A stretch of DNA of 64,000 nucleotides. It comes from Thelonectria olida. Its lineage: Eukaryota; Ascomycota; Sordariomycetes; Hypocreales; Nectriaceae. How positions within the stretch are numbered: position 1 is the first letter of the stretch; every line of letters begins with the position of its first letter. The notes beneath the pieces were generated by a model that saw only the letters and a list, made by a program, of their open reading frames with translations, was not told the DNA's origin and did no database searches. Positions 1-11,686 of this stretch are shown piece after piece. The DNA lies in assembly GCA_020736575.1 (NCBI GenBank), contig JAGPYM010000087.1:1-64000 (forward strand), written 5' to 3'. A program made the translations under genes and the position numbers.

Positions 1-3000
1 ATAATTAGCTACTAGTTTAATATACTTTTTAAAAATATTATTTTAACTTTATTAGCTTAAAGGGCCCCTCCTATCTTTAATAGAGTTTATTTAAACCTTA
101 AAAGAAAGATAGTAAAAAACATATTTTCTCCCTATTTAAAGTTTTATAAAAAGGATACTATATAAGCTTAAGAGTTTCTATTAAAATAATTTCAATTTTA
201 ATATATATATTAAAAGCTTAAAAGTCTTATAAGCTGCCCTTACTATTAGTTATATAATAGGTTATTATAATTTCCTAAGGTTTTATATTTAAATAAAAAT
301 TAATTAAATAAAATAGCCTATAATTTTTAATACTTATAAGCTATTTATTAAAAAGAGCTTATTTTATATTTATTATACTTATAAAAGGTACTTATTATAA
401 TTATTTAAAAACTTAAATAAGTTTAAAATAGCTTTCTATTTAATAGTTACTATTAGTATTAATAGTAGTACTATTTATTAGAGAAATTTTAATATAATTT
501 TAAAAGGAATAAGGCATACTTATAAGTTTAATACTTACTCTTATAATAATACTATTATAATAGCTATTATATTATAAACTAGCTATAATAGAGCTATAAT
601 ATTAAGTATAAGGCTAACTACTATTTTTAATATTATACTTATTTATATATTATTAGTATATAATAGGCTAGAGTATAGCTTTCTTATTATAATAATACTT
701 ATAATAAAAGGGATTAAAAATATAAAAATATAGCTTTCTTATTATAATTTTACTTATAAAAGGAAGGTAATATTAAATATTAAATAATATAAGGGGCTAG
801 ACTTAAGTTTTATATAATTAAAATAGCTTTAATATTAAATATTTAATATTAAAAAAAGGAAAAAAAAGGCATTTTAGCTAGGTCCTAGTAAAGGCTTAAA
901 TACCTAATAGCTACTTGCTTTTTAAAGTAGTAGCTCCTTAAAATAGCAGCCCCTTAAAGTTACAATCCCTTAAAGTTAGCTAGAATAGCCTAATAAAGTT
1001 ATAGTTACCTTATAGCTATTTAGGTGGCCTATGCCTTTAGGGACGGCTGTAGCCTTTTAGATTATAACATTTTATAATAGTAGCTTAAAATAACTATTAG
1101 ATTATACTTATAATATATTTCTAGCTATAAGAAAAAAGGGAGCTATTTATTCCTCCTTTTTTAAGCTTAAAAGCAAGTTATATAACTTATTATATAACTA
1201 GCTTTTTAAATAGTTAGTTAAATAGTTAAATAGTTAGTTAGCTATTAAAAGTCTTTTACTATTATTATATAATTAATTAGTTACTATTATTTTTTAATTT
1301 TTAATAGTTATAAAAGTTACTAGTCTATTAAATTTAAAAAATATTATAAGAAAAATAAATTATTTAGCTTTATATACTATTTTATTTATTTTATTTATTT
1401 TAGCCACTTAATATTAAATACTTTAAGCTACTTAAAAAGGCTTATAATAAAAAATAAAATATTTAATTAAATACTTTATAACTTATATTTTAAAAACTAA
1501 GTTTTTTCTAGCCTTTTATATTATATTTAAAGCTATTATAATTAAAAGAAATATTAAGTTAGCTTTTAAAAAAGCTAGGCCTATTTTTTATAATTTAAAA
1601 AGTATAGTTTTAAAGCTTAATATATAGTTATAAACTCTAATACCTATTAGAAAGAAAGCTAAGCCCTTAACTCCTTAGGTTTAAAAAACTTTAAAAACTA
1701 TATTTAAAGTTAAATTTTAGTTTAAATATTTTAAAAGATAAATTAAAAAATATAAGAGCAGCTTATTAAAATTAATTTTTAAAATATTATAATCTTTTTT
1801 ATAAGAAATAAAAGCTATTATATATAAGGTTAACTTATTAATAGTTAAAACTAAAAACCTTTAAAAAGTAAATAAAATACTAAGCTAGTATTAAAAAGTA
1901 AAAAAAAACTAAATTATAAAAAAGAGAGATAATAATAGTAAAAATGGAAATGCAAGCAATTAATTAAATAAATATAAATATATAAGTATTAATTAAATTA
2001 TTAAAAAGTAATAGTTAAAAAAGGTTAATATAACTGGGGGTTTAATATTATAATATTTAAAATAAGCCTAATTATAATATAAAAACCTTTTAAATAGTAA
2101 TTAAAATATTTAGGGAAAAGTATAATAAATAGTTTTAATTAATTAAATAGTTTATAATATTTTTATTATATATTTTATTTAAAAAGTTAAGATTTTTATT
2201 ATACTTACTTATTTATTTTACTTATTATATATTAAACCTTTTATAAATAACTAATTTATTTATATTAAATATTAAAATGCTATTATTTTACTATTTTCTT
2301 TTTAATATAATTTCCTTTAAAAATTATTTATATTATTAATTCTCTTTTTATTATAAATAATATTAAATAACTTTTAAAGCTAATTTAATTATAAAAATAA
2401 TATAAGCATTTTATATATAAGTAATATAATAATAAAAATAATTATAATAATATTAAAATTTATTAAAAAACTAATTTATTAAAATATAATAAATAGAGCA
2501 TTTTTTAACTTTAAAAAAATAAAAGTTATATATATATATATATTTTTTTTTTATACTTTATAATTAGTAATTTTTATTATTATATTAACTTTTTTATATA
2601 CTTTTTAATTTAATTACTTTATTTATTTTTATTAGTTTAATTGCTTTTAAACCTATTTAACTTATTTTTAAACTTTCTTTTTTATATAACCCTTTTAACT
2701 TCTCCCACTTTTTAACCCTTATATTTACTTACTTATTTAACCCACTTTTTATTTTTAAATTTCTCTTTTATAGCTATTTAAATAACTATTTAAATTATTA
2801 TTATTATATATAATAGCTCTTAAATTTATAGCTTTAAGTTATACTTTTATATTTTTTAAAAAAATAATTAATTATTTTAATTAAGCTTATTATTTCCTAT
2901 TTAATTTAAAAGGTAATTAAATTAACTAACTTTTCTATTAAAAAATTTAAAATTATTTTTTTTATATATTTAGTCTTTTAATTAGATTATAATAGCTTAA

Positions 3001-4480
3001 AAGGACTAGATTAATTTTTTATATTACTTTTAATAGTATATTTATATTAGCTAATATAATAATATTAAATAGTTATAATTGCTTAAAATGCTTTTTAAAC
3101 TTTGTAATTAAATAAATATATTTAAGAAAATCTATATAATTTAATAGATATTAAGCTGCTATATTAATAATATTCTTTTAAATTATAATTTATTTAATTA
3201 GTAGGAAGTTAATTATATTAAATTATATATTATATAATTAGTTAAAATATATAAACTATAGTTTAAAAGAGTAGTACTTTTATATTAAAAGCTTAAAATA
3301 AGGTTTTTTAAATAAGGTTTACTTAATAAGGATTTTTATTTATAAACTAATTATAAGCCCTATAAAAAAGCTTATTAAAATAGATATAAAGCTGGGTTTT
3401 ACTTATATTAACTTTTATTATATATTCATATTAGGCTTATTTTTATAAATAATATATTCTTTTTAAATAAACTAAAAACTATATTAGTAATATATTATAA
3501 TAATATTAAAGAATATTATAAAATACTAATATATTAATTAAGTATTTAATTAAATAATAACTTATTATTTTAAATTTATTTAAAAAAAATATATAATTAA
3601 AACTTAAACTATTACTTACTATTTATAAAAACTTACTAATATAATATATAGTTTATTATTTAATATTATATAAAGTCTTATTAAAATATATTTTACAAGT
3701 TTTATTTTATAATATTTAAATATAATATTTAAATATAATATTTAAATATAATTTAATTATAATAAAACTAACTTTTTAAAAACTAGCTATTAAATATTAA
3801 ATAGTAATATTAGTAATATTATTTATAATATAAGCCTAGTAATAGTAATAAATAATACTATTATATATTATAAGGGAGCAAGTACTAACTTTTTTAATAC
3901 TAGTAGTTAAATACTAAAAAAAACTATATAAAAGGCTTTTAAAATTATTTTTAAAAATAAATACCTTAAAGTAATTTTAGTTAATATTTATATAAGTAAT
4001 TTATACTAATTCTATTTATAAGTAACTAGGTAGCTAGGCTATATTAATTTTTACTAAATATTATTAAATATACTATAATTATTAAATTAATTTATTTGTA
4101 CTATTTAAAAGCTTAAGCTATTAAAAGTGCCTCTTATAGTTTAATTACAAGAAATAAATTCTATTAGAAGACTTAAAATTATAAATTTAATTAATCTTTT
4201 AGCCCTATATACTAATTTAATAAGTTAGCAGTTAGAGGAAGTATATTTTAGCTTTTATATAAGGTTAAACTTTAGAAGCATTATTAAAAAAGTAGTTAAA
4301 TTAGCTAAATAATACTTATAATAGCTAAAAGAAATAAAAATAAATATTTAATATTATACTTAAAGTAGGTAAATATAAAAAAAGAGGCTATAGTTTTAAT
4401 ACCCTCTTATTTTTACTTATAAAATAAATTTTATTACTATATCTGCCTTTAAGAACTAGCAACTAGCTACTTATATAAAA
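1..4480. repeat. AT-rich, RIP-degraded block
   Basis: This stretch is almost entirely A and T, with residual G/C mostly in short AGCT, GGCC or GCC contexts. CpA and TpG dinucleotides are rare and TpA is very common, the footprint expected from repeat-induced point mutation of transposon DNA. No ORF of useful length survives on either strand. It contains one copy of a repeat found three more times at 56.4-59.3 kb. I see no gene here. The transition to normal composition is abrupt, near position 4480. Confidence 0.85.
2520..3440 (+). repeat. Dispersed ~0.9-kb degraded repeat, copy 1
   Basis: Reading along the plus strand, this segment matches 57,300-58,230 in order, with point differences nearly all C/T or G/A. 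Landmarks shared with the other copies are a (TA)n tract followed by a T run, AGTAATTTTTATTATTATA, a block around AACCCTTATATTTACTTACT, and AGTAGGAAGTTAATTATATT. It is probably a RIP-mutated transposable element or an internal piece of one. The class cannot be told because no coding sequence survives. Confidence 0.75.
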
Positions 4481-4782
4481 AGCTATAAAAGCTAACAAGG
4501 CTATAGGGGTAGATTATAAATAGAGAAAGAGTGTTGCGAGTAGATTTGGATAGAAAGGTCAAGGGCGGTCCGAGAAAGAAGCTTCCTATATATAATAGGT
4601 GTGGGTAAGAGGCCGGTTAGTGGAAGATGTAGAGAGAAATCGACGCATTCTAGACATAGTATATAAAAACTAGAAAGTTAACAAGTGATTAGAAGCAGCT
4701 ACTTCAGCATGGTTTCTTGATGCCTTGTTTTTCTAGGCCCTAAACGCTCACTAAGGCCCTTCCCGGTCCCAATAGCAACAAA
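4481..4782. other. Short intergenic stretch at AT-block edge
   Basis: Base composition returns to normal here. I see no ORF, RNA gene or repeat. It lies 3' of the succinyl-CoA ligase pseudogene. Confidence 0.5.
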
Positions 4783-6093
4783 TCATACTAATGACAGGTT
4801 GGACGCCAGAAGACTCGTTATCACTTCTCCCATTACACCGGGATGCGGTGTGATGATGGCACCGCTGTCTTCTAGTGCTTTTGCCTTGGTCTCTGTCGAG
4901 ACGTCATGTGGAGATAGCAGAGCGCCCGCGTGACCCATAGTCCTTCCCTGGGGCGCTGTTTGGCCTGCAACCATGGCGGCTATAGGCTTTAGGCTAGGCG
5001 TATTCTTTCTATATGTGCGAATGGCTTAGGTTGCCTTGAGTTCCGCTTCGCCTCCGATCTCGCCTCTAGCAATTATTCCTCAAGTCTCTAGGTGGTCGAA
5101 AAACAGCTTGAGGCCGTCGAGAAGCGTAATTGACGCCAGAGTGTAGTCCAGTAATAATACCTAGCATCGTATCTCCACCCATGCCTATACTAGGCCTTGC
5201 CCAAGTCCAAATTTAGTGGTTGATCCTATAGCTTCATAGCTGAGAGTTCCGCTTTTAGAAATAATCCTAATAACGCCCTTTATATAGTGCTTATGGGGCA
5301 TAATGCTAATGCGACATTGCTCTAGAGCGATAATACTAGGGCAGTTGAGTCCCACCAGCTGGGTCTTGCTCTATGTCCGGAGCACCTCTTGAACTCGAAT
5401 CATATTATGGACGAGGATGTGTTCGGCAACGGAGACGACGAAGGGCACCTCAGATTCAATGGCTTCAATGTTGGCACGCGCGGCAAATTGGGCGGGAACG
5501 AAAACCGAGGTAGCAAATCGCTTGAACTTCTCCATGGCCTGTGAGAAGTGAGGTTATCGTCTGCCGAGTTGTGAGAGTCAAGGAGCCACAATCCCCAGAC
5601 CCGATGCCTGCGCTTGCTGACCTCTTTTACGGTGATGAAGACGGGTAAACCGAGATGCTCTTGACCTCCTTTCCCGGGAGAAACACCGCCCACGATGTTT
5701 GTGCCGTATGCGATGGTATCCCTTGCACCGATGGTCGCCTGTTCTCTTTGCGAGCGGGCTTATGGCGTGTGATAGCACGCCATTCAACATACTGCTTTGC
5801 CCGTGAAACCTTTGGCACTGAAATCAGCTTGGACGAAAAGGCAAAGTTGCGAGGGGCAACTTTTAGCAATCAAGGGGGGATACCCGCAGAACAGCGCCAA
5901 AGCCTTTCCAGGGCAGCAAAGAATGCCACATCCAATTCTTACCTTGATAAATTACTCTCGTGTTTTTATCAATGTTCAGGTTTGCGATCTCGGCATCGTA
6001 AGGTGCCGGGCGAGCGCAGGAGCCTGTAAAGGCCCTGAAAGTTTCTTTCTCGTAGGGCTGCAGCCCTGAGCTCGATAAAGGTCGACGGTACAT
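4783..6093 (-). pseudogene. Succinyl-CoA ligase alpha subunit pseudogene
   Basis: Scattered over three frames on the minus strand is a recognisable alpha subunit of succinyl-CoA ligase, the mitochondrial TCA-cycle enzyme that couples succinyl-CoA to nucleotide triphosphate. In order: IANLNIDKNTRVIYQG near 6030-5985, followed by a plausible intron (GTAAGAATTGG...); GFTGKAV near 5810 and another intron; [20 protein letters not shown] and [14 protein letters not shown] near 5730-5635; [12 protein letters not shown] near 5310 and [20 protein letters not shown] near 5260-5200; GEIGGEAELKAT near 5060; and GQTAPQGRTMGHAGA near 4965-4920, the C-terminal nucleotide-site motif. Several in-frame stops and at least one frameshift (near 5190) interrupt it. 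Damage is heaviest in the 3' half, which faces the AT-rich block, so RIP spreading from the repeat is a likely cause. The family is near certain. This is presumably a second, dispensable copy beside a functional gene elsewhere. Confidence 0.85.
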
Positions 6094-6273
6094 TTGGGCT
6101 TGATCAAATTGGGCGGGTGTGTTTGTCTCGCTGAAGTCTTCAGACGTGTGTATCCAATCATGACTGAAGCAATTGGGATCCCACTTTCAAATGAAGCGGT
6201 ATGTTCCTCGTCAGCCACCTTGGCTACCTGCCTTGGTGAACTGCTGGTACACCCACGCCGTCGAGTCTGAGCT

Positions 6274-7405
6274 GTGTGGAGGAGATGCATCAGATATTTG
6301 CACGATGAGCATCCTTCTCCGGTCATGCCATGCCCAACGAACCGACGGTTCTTCGTCGTCCCAGAAGCGGTACGAACCGATAACCTGACCTCGGAGTGGG
6401 AGGTGGAGCGAAGGCAGGTCAGGCTCAGGAGGTTGGAAACAGAAGGGGACTTTTCATTCCCATCTTCGCCATCAATGGAAAAGCTCTTGGCACCGTACTT
6501 CTGCTCGTTTCACATACGCTTCCCCATGGTGGATGACCCGGACATCTGGCATTAATACTGCCAGGGCACCCTATCAACGCTCTTACTCCAGGCAATCCTC
6601 CTTATCGGCGTCATACATTGCCATAAAGACGGCCTGCCAACCATCGGCCTCGGCTCCCGCCACCGAGCCAAATTCATCTTCTACAATCGAGTCTAAGACC
6701 TATTCGATGCCGAGACAGAGCCGAGAGCAATAACCGTAGTCCAGGCTCTCTTGTTGATGAGCTTATGGAGGGCTGGTGCTCTCCTGCAAAAGGACACGCG
6801 CGACTTGCTGGGCGCCGTAGTTAGCCTGGCGCGGACAAAGGCCCTACATCGCACTCCATCGTCCCAAGACCCGAGTGAGAAGATGCAGGCGCTGCGCAAG
6901 CGCTTGTGGTGGTCCGTCTACATCCGTGAACATCAATGCGCTGCCGCCCTGGGACTCCCAAACCGGGTACGAGACGAAGACTGCGACGTCGAGACCCTGC
7001 ACGAGGCGGATTTCAACCATGCATTCGATGCTTCCACATCGCCCTCCCAAGCCCGCGAGTCCATCGCCTCCATAGTAGGCATGGCAGAACTATCTCGGAT
7101 GTTGGGCTGTATCACCTATCGAGACTATCTACCCTCCAAGCACCTAACCCACGCAGAAAAGAGAGGAAATGAAGGAAGCTCTCATTTCTTGGAGGACGAA
7201 CCTGCCTGCCGGCATGCAGCCAGCTGCTGATGGGCTGAGCAGCACCATGGGGCTTCATTCAAGTATGCTGCATCTTGCGTGCAACAATCTATTCGTTCTG
7301 ATATACCGATCTGGGTGTGGTAGCCTGGAGGGACAGGCCCGATGGAGTAGACGGCCAGGTGGCGATCCGAGCTGCAGCTCGCAACAGATCTCGAGAGGTA
7401 AATGA
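6274..7405 (+). pseudogene. Fungal-specific transcription factor pseudogene (Fungal_trans domain)
   Basis: One frame from 6274 to about 7165 encodes a typical Fungal_trans regulatory domain, the middle part of Zn2Cys6 activators. Recognisable pieces are LLAPYFCSFHIRFPMVDD, RHRAKFIFYNRV, RTPSSQDPSEKMQALRKRLW, WSVYIREHQCAAALGLPNRV and GMAELSRMLG. The reading is broken by TAA at 6553 and TAA at 6694. Both fit a CAA-to-TAA change, the CpA-to-TpA substitution RIP makes. The tail then shifts frame near 7165, continuing as KEALISWRTNLPAGMQ and HLACNNLFVLIYRSGC to about 7370. The sequence resembles the cutinase transcription factor 1 beta group, but that subgroup call is tentative. I do not see the N-terminal Zn2Cys6 cluster. 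The pseudogene is divergent from the succinyl-CoA ligase pseudogene. Confidence 0.8.
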
Positions 7406-7869
7406 GAGGTGAAGCAGATTTATTCACGTCAATTGAGCTCACTATCTCATTGAAGATATCCAATCATCTGAAAGTTCCAGTACAGACACACAGCTTTTGA
7501 CCGAGGCATGAAAGGTATGGCTCAAATTGTGAAAACATCCATCACGTCCAACTTAAAAGTTCACATACCTGAGGTGTGGTTGGGGCAAAGGTAGTTACTA
7601 ATCTGAGCAATCGTCATCTCATCGCGGCGCGAAGCCCCCTTGACAACCCGGATGTGGATAACGTTCCTTGACACATCCTCATCCGAACATAGTCAATCAG
7701 CCACAAGCTGAGAAACCGACGATTGCCGGCATTTTCAGGCGGCTTCACGATGCTTACCGAAAAGCCTACCACCCTACGCCGTGGCAAAACCGTGTGATAA
7801 ACAGAACCAACCCCGGCGTTCATTCACGGGCGAAGCCCCAGGAGGCATCAACCTGGCACCCGCCCAAGC
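7406..7869. other. Intergenic stretch, no gene seen
   Basis: This is the shared 3' region of the transcription factor pseudogene (plus strand) and the secreted-protein gene (minus strand). No coding, RNA or repeat signal was recognised. Confidence 0.4.
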
Positions 7870-8607
7870 TTACTGGCAAACACCGCTGAGGCACGTTTGG
7901 TCCGAGCCGCAGGACGTTCCGTCGGGGACTTGCGGATGTGCCGGCATGCCCGCGACACACGTTTCGAAGGTACAAGGATTGCCATCGTCGGCGGGCAGGT
8001 CGGTGTTGTCATCAACAGTTCTAATGCCGCCCTGTCCATCACACACATCCTTTTGGCAGTCTCCGGGAGTTCGGTCGGACACGCGCGTTCCGACGGCGAC
8101 ATTGCTCACGACGCAAGTGTTCTGAGAGCAGGTTACAGTCTGGCATGCATTGCCCGGCGTTGGGCAGTCGCTATTCGCCTCGCATTGGGGCGTGGCGGAG
8201 GTCGTGGACGTCGGCGAGAGGGTGGTCGTTACGGTGGAGGCGGGCAGAGTGACCGTGGAGACGGGCAGAGTGACCGTGGAAGCGGGCAACGACACTGTCG
8301 ATGCCGGCTGCGTTACGGTACGCGGGACGCACGAGTGAGTTTGTGTCACGGTTATGCGCGTTGTAACAAACTGGGTGTGGGTTGCGGCCACAGTGATGCG
8401 CGTCGTCACGAACTGGGTGCGGGTTGCGGTCTCAGTCGTGCGCGTCGTCACGAACTGGGTGCGGGTCGCGGTCACTGTCACCGTGGGAGCAACGGCGCGG
8501 TCAGAGAGCGGCTCGGGCGAGGCGCCTACCGGCTCAAACGTCGATCCGAGCGCGAGCGCACCAACGACGGTTTTTAAGAAGGGGCCATTGGTAGAGAGTA
8601 ACTTCAT
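7870..8607 (-). CDS. Secreted Ser/Thr-rich repeat protein with Cys-rich C-terminus
   Basis: A single open frame of 245 residues. Residues 1-29 look like a signal peptide (MKLL..., then the hydrophobic VVGALALG). Next come three near-identical 14-residue repeats around TATRTQFVTTR (about residues 46-90), then four 7-residue repeats PASTVTL (about 103-130), both rich in Ser/Thr and likely O-glycosylated. The last 110 residues hold 12 cysteines, including GDCQKDVCDGQGG and DDGNPCTFETCVAG. This pattern recalls Cys-rich repeats in secreted proteins of some bacteria, notably myxobacteria-like lineages; that comparison is from memory. There is no C-terminal hydrophobic stretch for a GPI anchor. It probably acts outside the cell or in the wall, and no enzymatic motif is visible. 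The ATG at 8607 is chosen because it opens the signal peptide. Confidence 0.7.
   Translation of the reverse strand: MKLLSTNGPFLKTVVGALALGSTFEPVGASPEPLSDRAVAPTVTVTATRTQFVTTRTTETATRTQFVTTRITVAATHTQFVTTRITVTQTHSCVPRTVTQPASTVSLPASTVTLPVSTVTLPASTVTTTLSPTSTTSATPQCEANSDCPTPGNACQTVTCSQNTCVVSNVAVGTRVSDRTPGDCQKDVCDGQGGIRTVDDNTDLPADDGNPCTFETCVAGMPAHPQVPDGTSCGSDQTCLSGVCQ
8205..8480 (-). repeat. Intragenic tandem repeats (21-bp and 42-bp units)
   Basis: Two in-frame minisatellites lie inside the secreted-protein gene. About three 42-bp units at roughly 8345-8480 encode the TQFVTTR repeat, and about four 21-bp units at roughly 8205-8295 encode PASTVTL. Both keep the reading frame, so copy-number change would alter protein length without breaking it. 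Confidence 0.75.
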
Positions 8608-9594
8608 GGCAAATCCTTTAGTCGGCGCGTGCTTTTGGGCAACGCAAAATAGTTGTCTGCCCTATAGCGCTTGAGGTCGCTGCAAGTAGTGAAAATATTG
8701 CCGCAGGTAATGGCGTTATTATAGGGTCCATGGCGGCGAGCGAGGCTGGCAGCTTATATGTGCCAAAGGCGGTGTCGTAGATAGTCTCGCTGACATCAGC
8801 GGCGTCGAACTTCATTCATCCTCGGACGTTTTACGGATACATCGCGCCTATGAGATCGCTTTCTCTCAGCTGGTCTCCACGCTGTGTACTTCGCTGCAAG
8901 TATGCTCTCACTCAGACTTCTTGCTCTTGAGGACTTATTTAGAAGGGGTACTGTCACTGTACTAACCGTAACTGGGTTTACGCAAGCTCACATGCCGTAT
9001 GCGTCGTGCACGGGCTCAGGCGCCAGAGTCCTGTATTCCTCTACCTCTCCGTAGTAGAAATGATCCAGAGCAACGGCAGGGGCGTCGGCAGGCAAAGGCA
9101 GATGCAAATTGGACAACAAGGCTCCGTTGGGGTGTTCTGGGATGTGCAGTAAGCAAAACACAACACGGGCATGTAGAGGAGCAGAGTTCACGCACATGCA
9201 CACCTGGAGAAAGGAAAGGTCATACCCAACAGCCCTGATGAGTCATGGCGTTTCTTCTCAAGCAACCCCTCCGAAATGTGCTTAGGCGTGTTCCACACTA
9301 CCGGCCAAGTCCCAGGCCGGAAGTATTGGCTAGTAAAAGCCCACATCACAAATCAGTCAGTGGCACTCTATAATCACCAATGATATCGATGTGGCTGCGT
9401 TTTAGTTGCATCCTGAATGAAGAGTTCCACCTATTTACCAAGTCATTCCAAGTAATGGCTTGCTTCTCTCACAATCATTTGCAAGTACGGAACTGGAATA
9501 AATTTCTGCGACGCCTCTAAATCATAGTGACGTGGATGGAAATGAAACTGATATGGTGTTATCTCCATCCCAAATTATAGGCATATGTTGCCTG
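8608..9594. other. Intergenic stretch with one doubtful ORF fragment
   Basis: This is the upstream region of the secreted-protein gene. On the minus strand, 8988-9203 reads as protein-like sequence (VALDHFYYGEVEEYRTLAPE) ending in a stop. I do not recognise it, and no partner exon was found, so it may be the 3' remnant of a lost gene. Nothing else was seen. Confidence 0.3.
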
Positions 9595-11336
9595 TTAATC
9601 GTCGTCCAAGTGTCGCCAACGCCCCTCTCCGTCTACCATATGATCTTTCCAGTCCTCGAAGAATATGTCGATTACCTTCCATGCCCTTTTAAAAAAGGTG
9701 GCTGCCAGAACCGCGCTGAGAGCGTGAAGTAAAAAGGCAACGGCGTCCCATTCAATGTATTTTTGAAAGAGCCTCGCCCATCGGGAATACATATCACTGG
9801 ACCGTAGTGAGTGCGCATATTCGATTATCTCAAATACTATTCTAGGCAAGGCCGTTTAATTGGTCTTGGGTGACGCCAGAAGGTCCATTGCGGGCGGGAT
9901 GGTGGATGGTAAGTCTGATTTGGCAAGCACCATTCTGGTGGCCGTGGCGGCGAGGAAACATATGGGAATATTGGGATTGCAATGCCTCAGATACTTTGCT
10001 TGGAGATTCTTGAACACAGCTCCGATCAGATCGGTTTTTTTTCTTCCAGGGAGAGGGCAGAGCATCCATTGTCAGCCGTAAACTTGGGCGAGAAGACCAG
10101 CTTTCTTGCAGCATGGCTGACCTCAAAACGGGTCAAACTGAAGAGCATCTCTGAGCGCTGGCGAGTTTCAGGTGGGAGCTGTGTCATGTTGATGTCGAGG
10201 TCCGCATCATTTAAATTCGCTGGATACTTGGTATCGACGGTGTGCTCACAGATCAATGGATCCGTGTGATTGTCCTCGGCGGTCCGAACATCCAGGGTGC
10301 GTATTTGCCACCACAAACGCCGCCGCATTTCGGACATGAAGGGGGGAAGTCCAAACGCGACAGGGTCGCGGTGAAGGCCAAATTTCATGGCTAGTCGAAT
10401 GAGAAATCCGGTCATGGACCAGACATATTGTTTGTCAATGGACTGACGTGCGCATATCAAATACAATGTCAAGGCCTGAAGAGCAGGTATATCGGGAGAA
10501 CTGACGACATTTGCCTTAGCCAGGGCTTGCTCGACGCCATACCGATAACGATCAAGGAGGGTTTGCCGGTCTTCCTGAAACATAGTCTCGCAGGACACCG
10601 AGCATCGGATACTTGTGACAGCCGCGTAGTAAATTGAAAACATCAAAGCTTCAAACGCGGATGGAACGTCTCTCAGATTCTGGCGAGCTCACCGTTGAGT
10701 AGTGGGGACGTGAATTATCTTCAGCACAGGATCGACGTCATCCAAGAACGTCTGCCAGAGTGAGAAGTAGTGGCTCTCATCAGGGTGGAGCTGCCATAGG
10801 CTTTGAGAGATTGAGCCAAACCCAAAAACGAAGCCTTGATAATGACGGGGCTCGAAGACGCTGTTGGTATGTGTGGAATCAGGCTTGGCTGGAGAGCGCT
10901 CAGACATTGCTGTTTCATCTCTGCCTCTAACGTCCAGATCTGTCCAAATGCTGCCGGTAACATATCTGGCACCGCCCTCCTCGACAACTAATTTGCCGCT
11001 TCCTTGGTTTGATGTGGGATGTGTCTCTGGAACTGGCTGATGCGCATGGTTGGGGGAGTTGTCGACACTCAAAGGCTCAGATGACCGCTTGCCGGAAGAA
11101 TGCGTTACCCTGGCTTCCAGATTCTGCAGTGACGCCTCGATCCGTTCAAACCTGGAAATTAGGTCGGTTTCAGATAGTTTCTTGCCTCCCTGAGGCGCCC
11201 TGACATAGATGCATGGGAGACGGAATTTGCTGCAGTAACTGCAGGGCTGTTCTCTGTCGCACCGAATTTTGCGCCGCCTGCAGGCATTGCAGGACTGAAC
11301 TGGCCCAGGTTTAGAGGGTGAAGCTGAATTCTCCAT
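9595..11336 (-). pseudogene. Zn2Cys6 transcription factor, disrupted
   Basis: From the ATG at 11336 the frame opens with a Zn2Cys6 cluster, SCNACRRRKIRCDREQPCSY, then CSKFRLPC and a short coiled-coil stretch (ISRFERIEASLQNLEARV). The middle carries a Fungal_trans domain (IPALQALTLYLICARQS; RRRLWWQIRTLDVRTAED). Three lesions interrupt it. A TGA near 10689 lies inside otherwise continuous coding (TTQR, stop, ARQNLRDVPSAFEALMFSIY). A frameshift falls in an eight-A run near 10031-10038, where the frame changes to TDLIGAVFKNLQAKYLRHC. A TAA lies near 9860, before PRIVFEIIEYAHSLR. The last segment ends at 9595. Family identity is clear. Either this is a recent pseudogene or, for the A-run only, a sequencing error. 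It may once have regulated the redox genes downstream, but this is inference from position only. Confidence 0.8.
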
Positions 11337-11686
11337 GCCGAGCGTTGACTGTCTTCCAGTTCCGGACTTTAAGAAGATAGGTGTGATGGAGGATTAATTA
11401 TGCCTCTGGAAAATGGCAGAGAAGGAGGGAAATGACGGGTCTTGAAAATTACGGAGGATCGAAACGGATTTGTCAGATGGACACGGCAAGCTAAGCTTAT
11501 TGTCTTAAGGCCTTGAGAGATTTACGCTATATTGTTACAGTATCATGGCCTTATTATTACGTAGTTATTGGTTCCTTGGGATGTTAATAAGAAAGCAATT
11601 ATATAAATTGGTATTGATTGTAGTGAAACAAGTAATAAACACTCGACTGCGCTCATTTTTAATAAATCAGACAAACACTTCCAGTA
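11337..11686. other. Intergenic stretch
   Basis: This is the upstream region of the broken Zn2Cys6 gene and the 3' flank of the DUF3425 gene. No further feature was recognised. Confidence 0.4.

Noticed and set aside
5976..6326. 116-codon minus-strand ORF upstream of the succinyl-CoA ligase pseudogene
   Set aside because: It overlaps the pseudogene's N-terminal region in another frame and has no family character.
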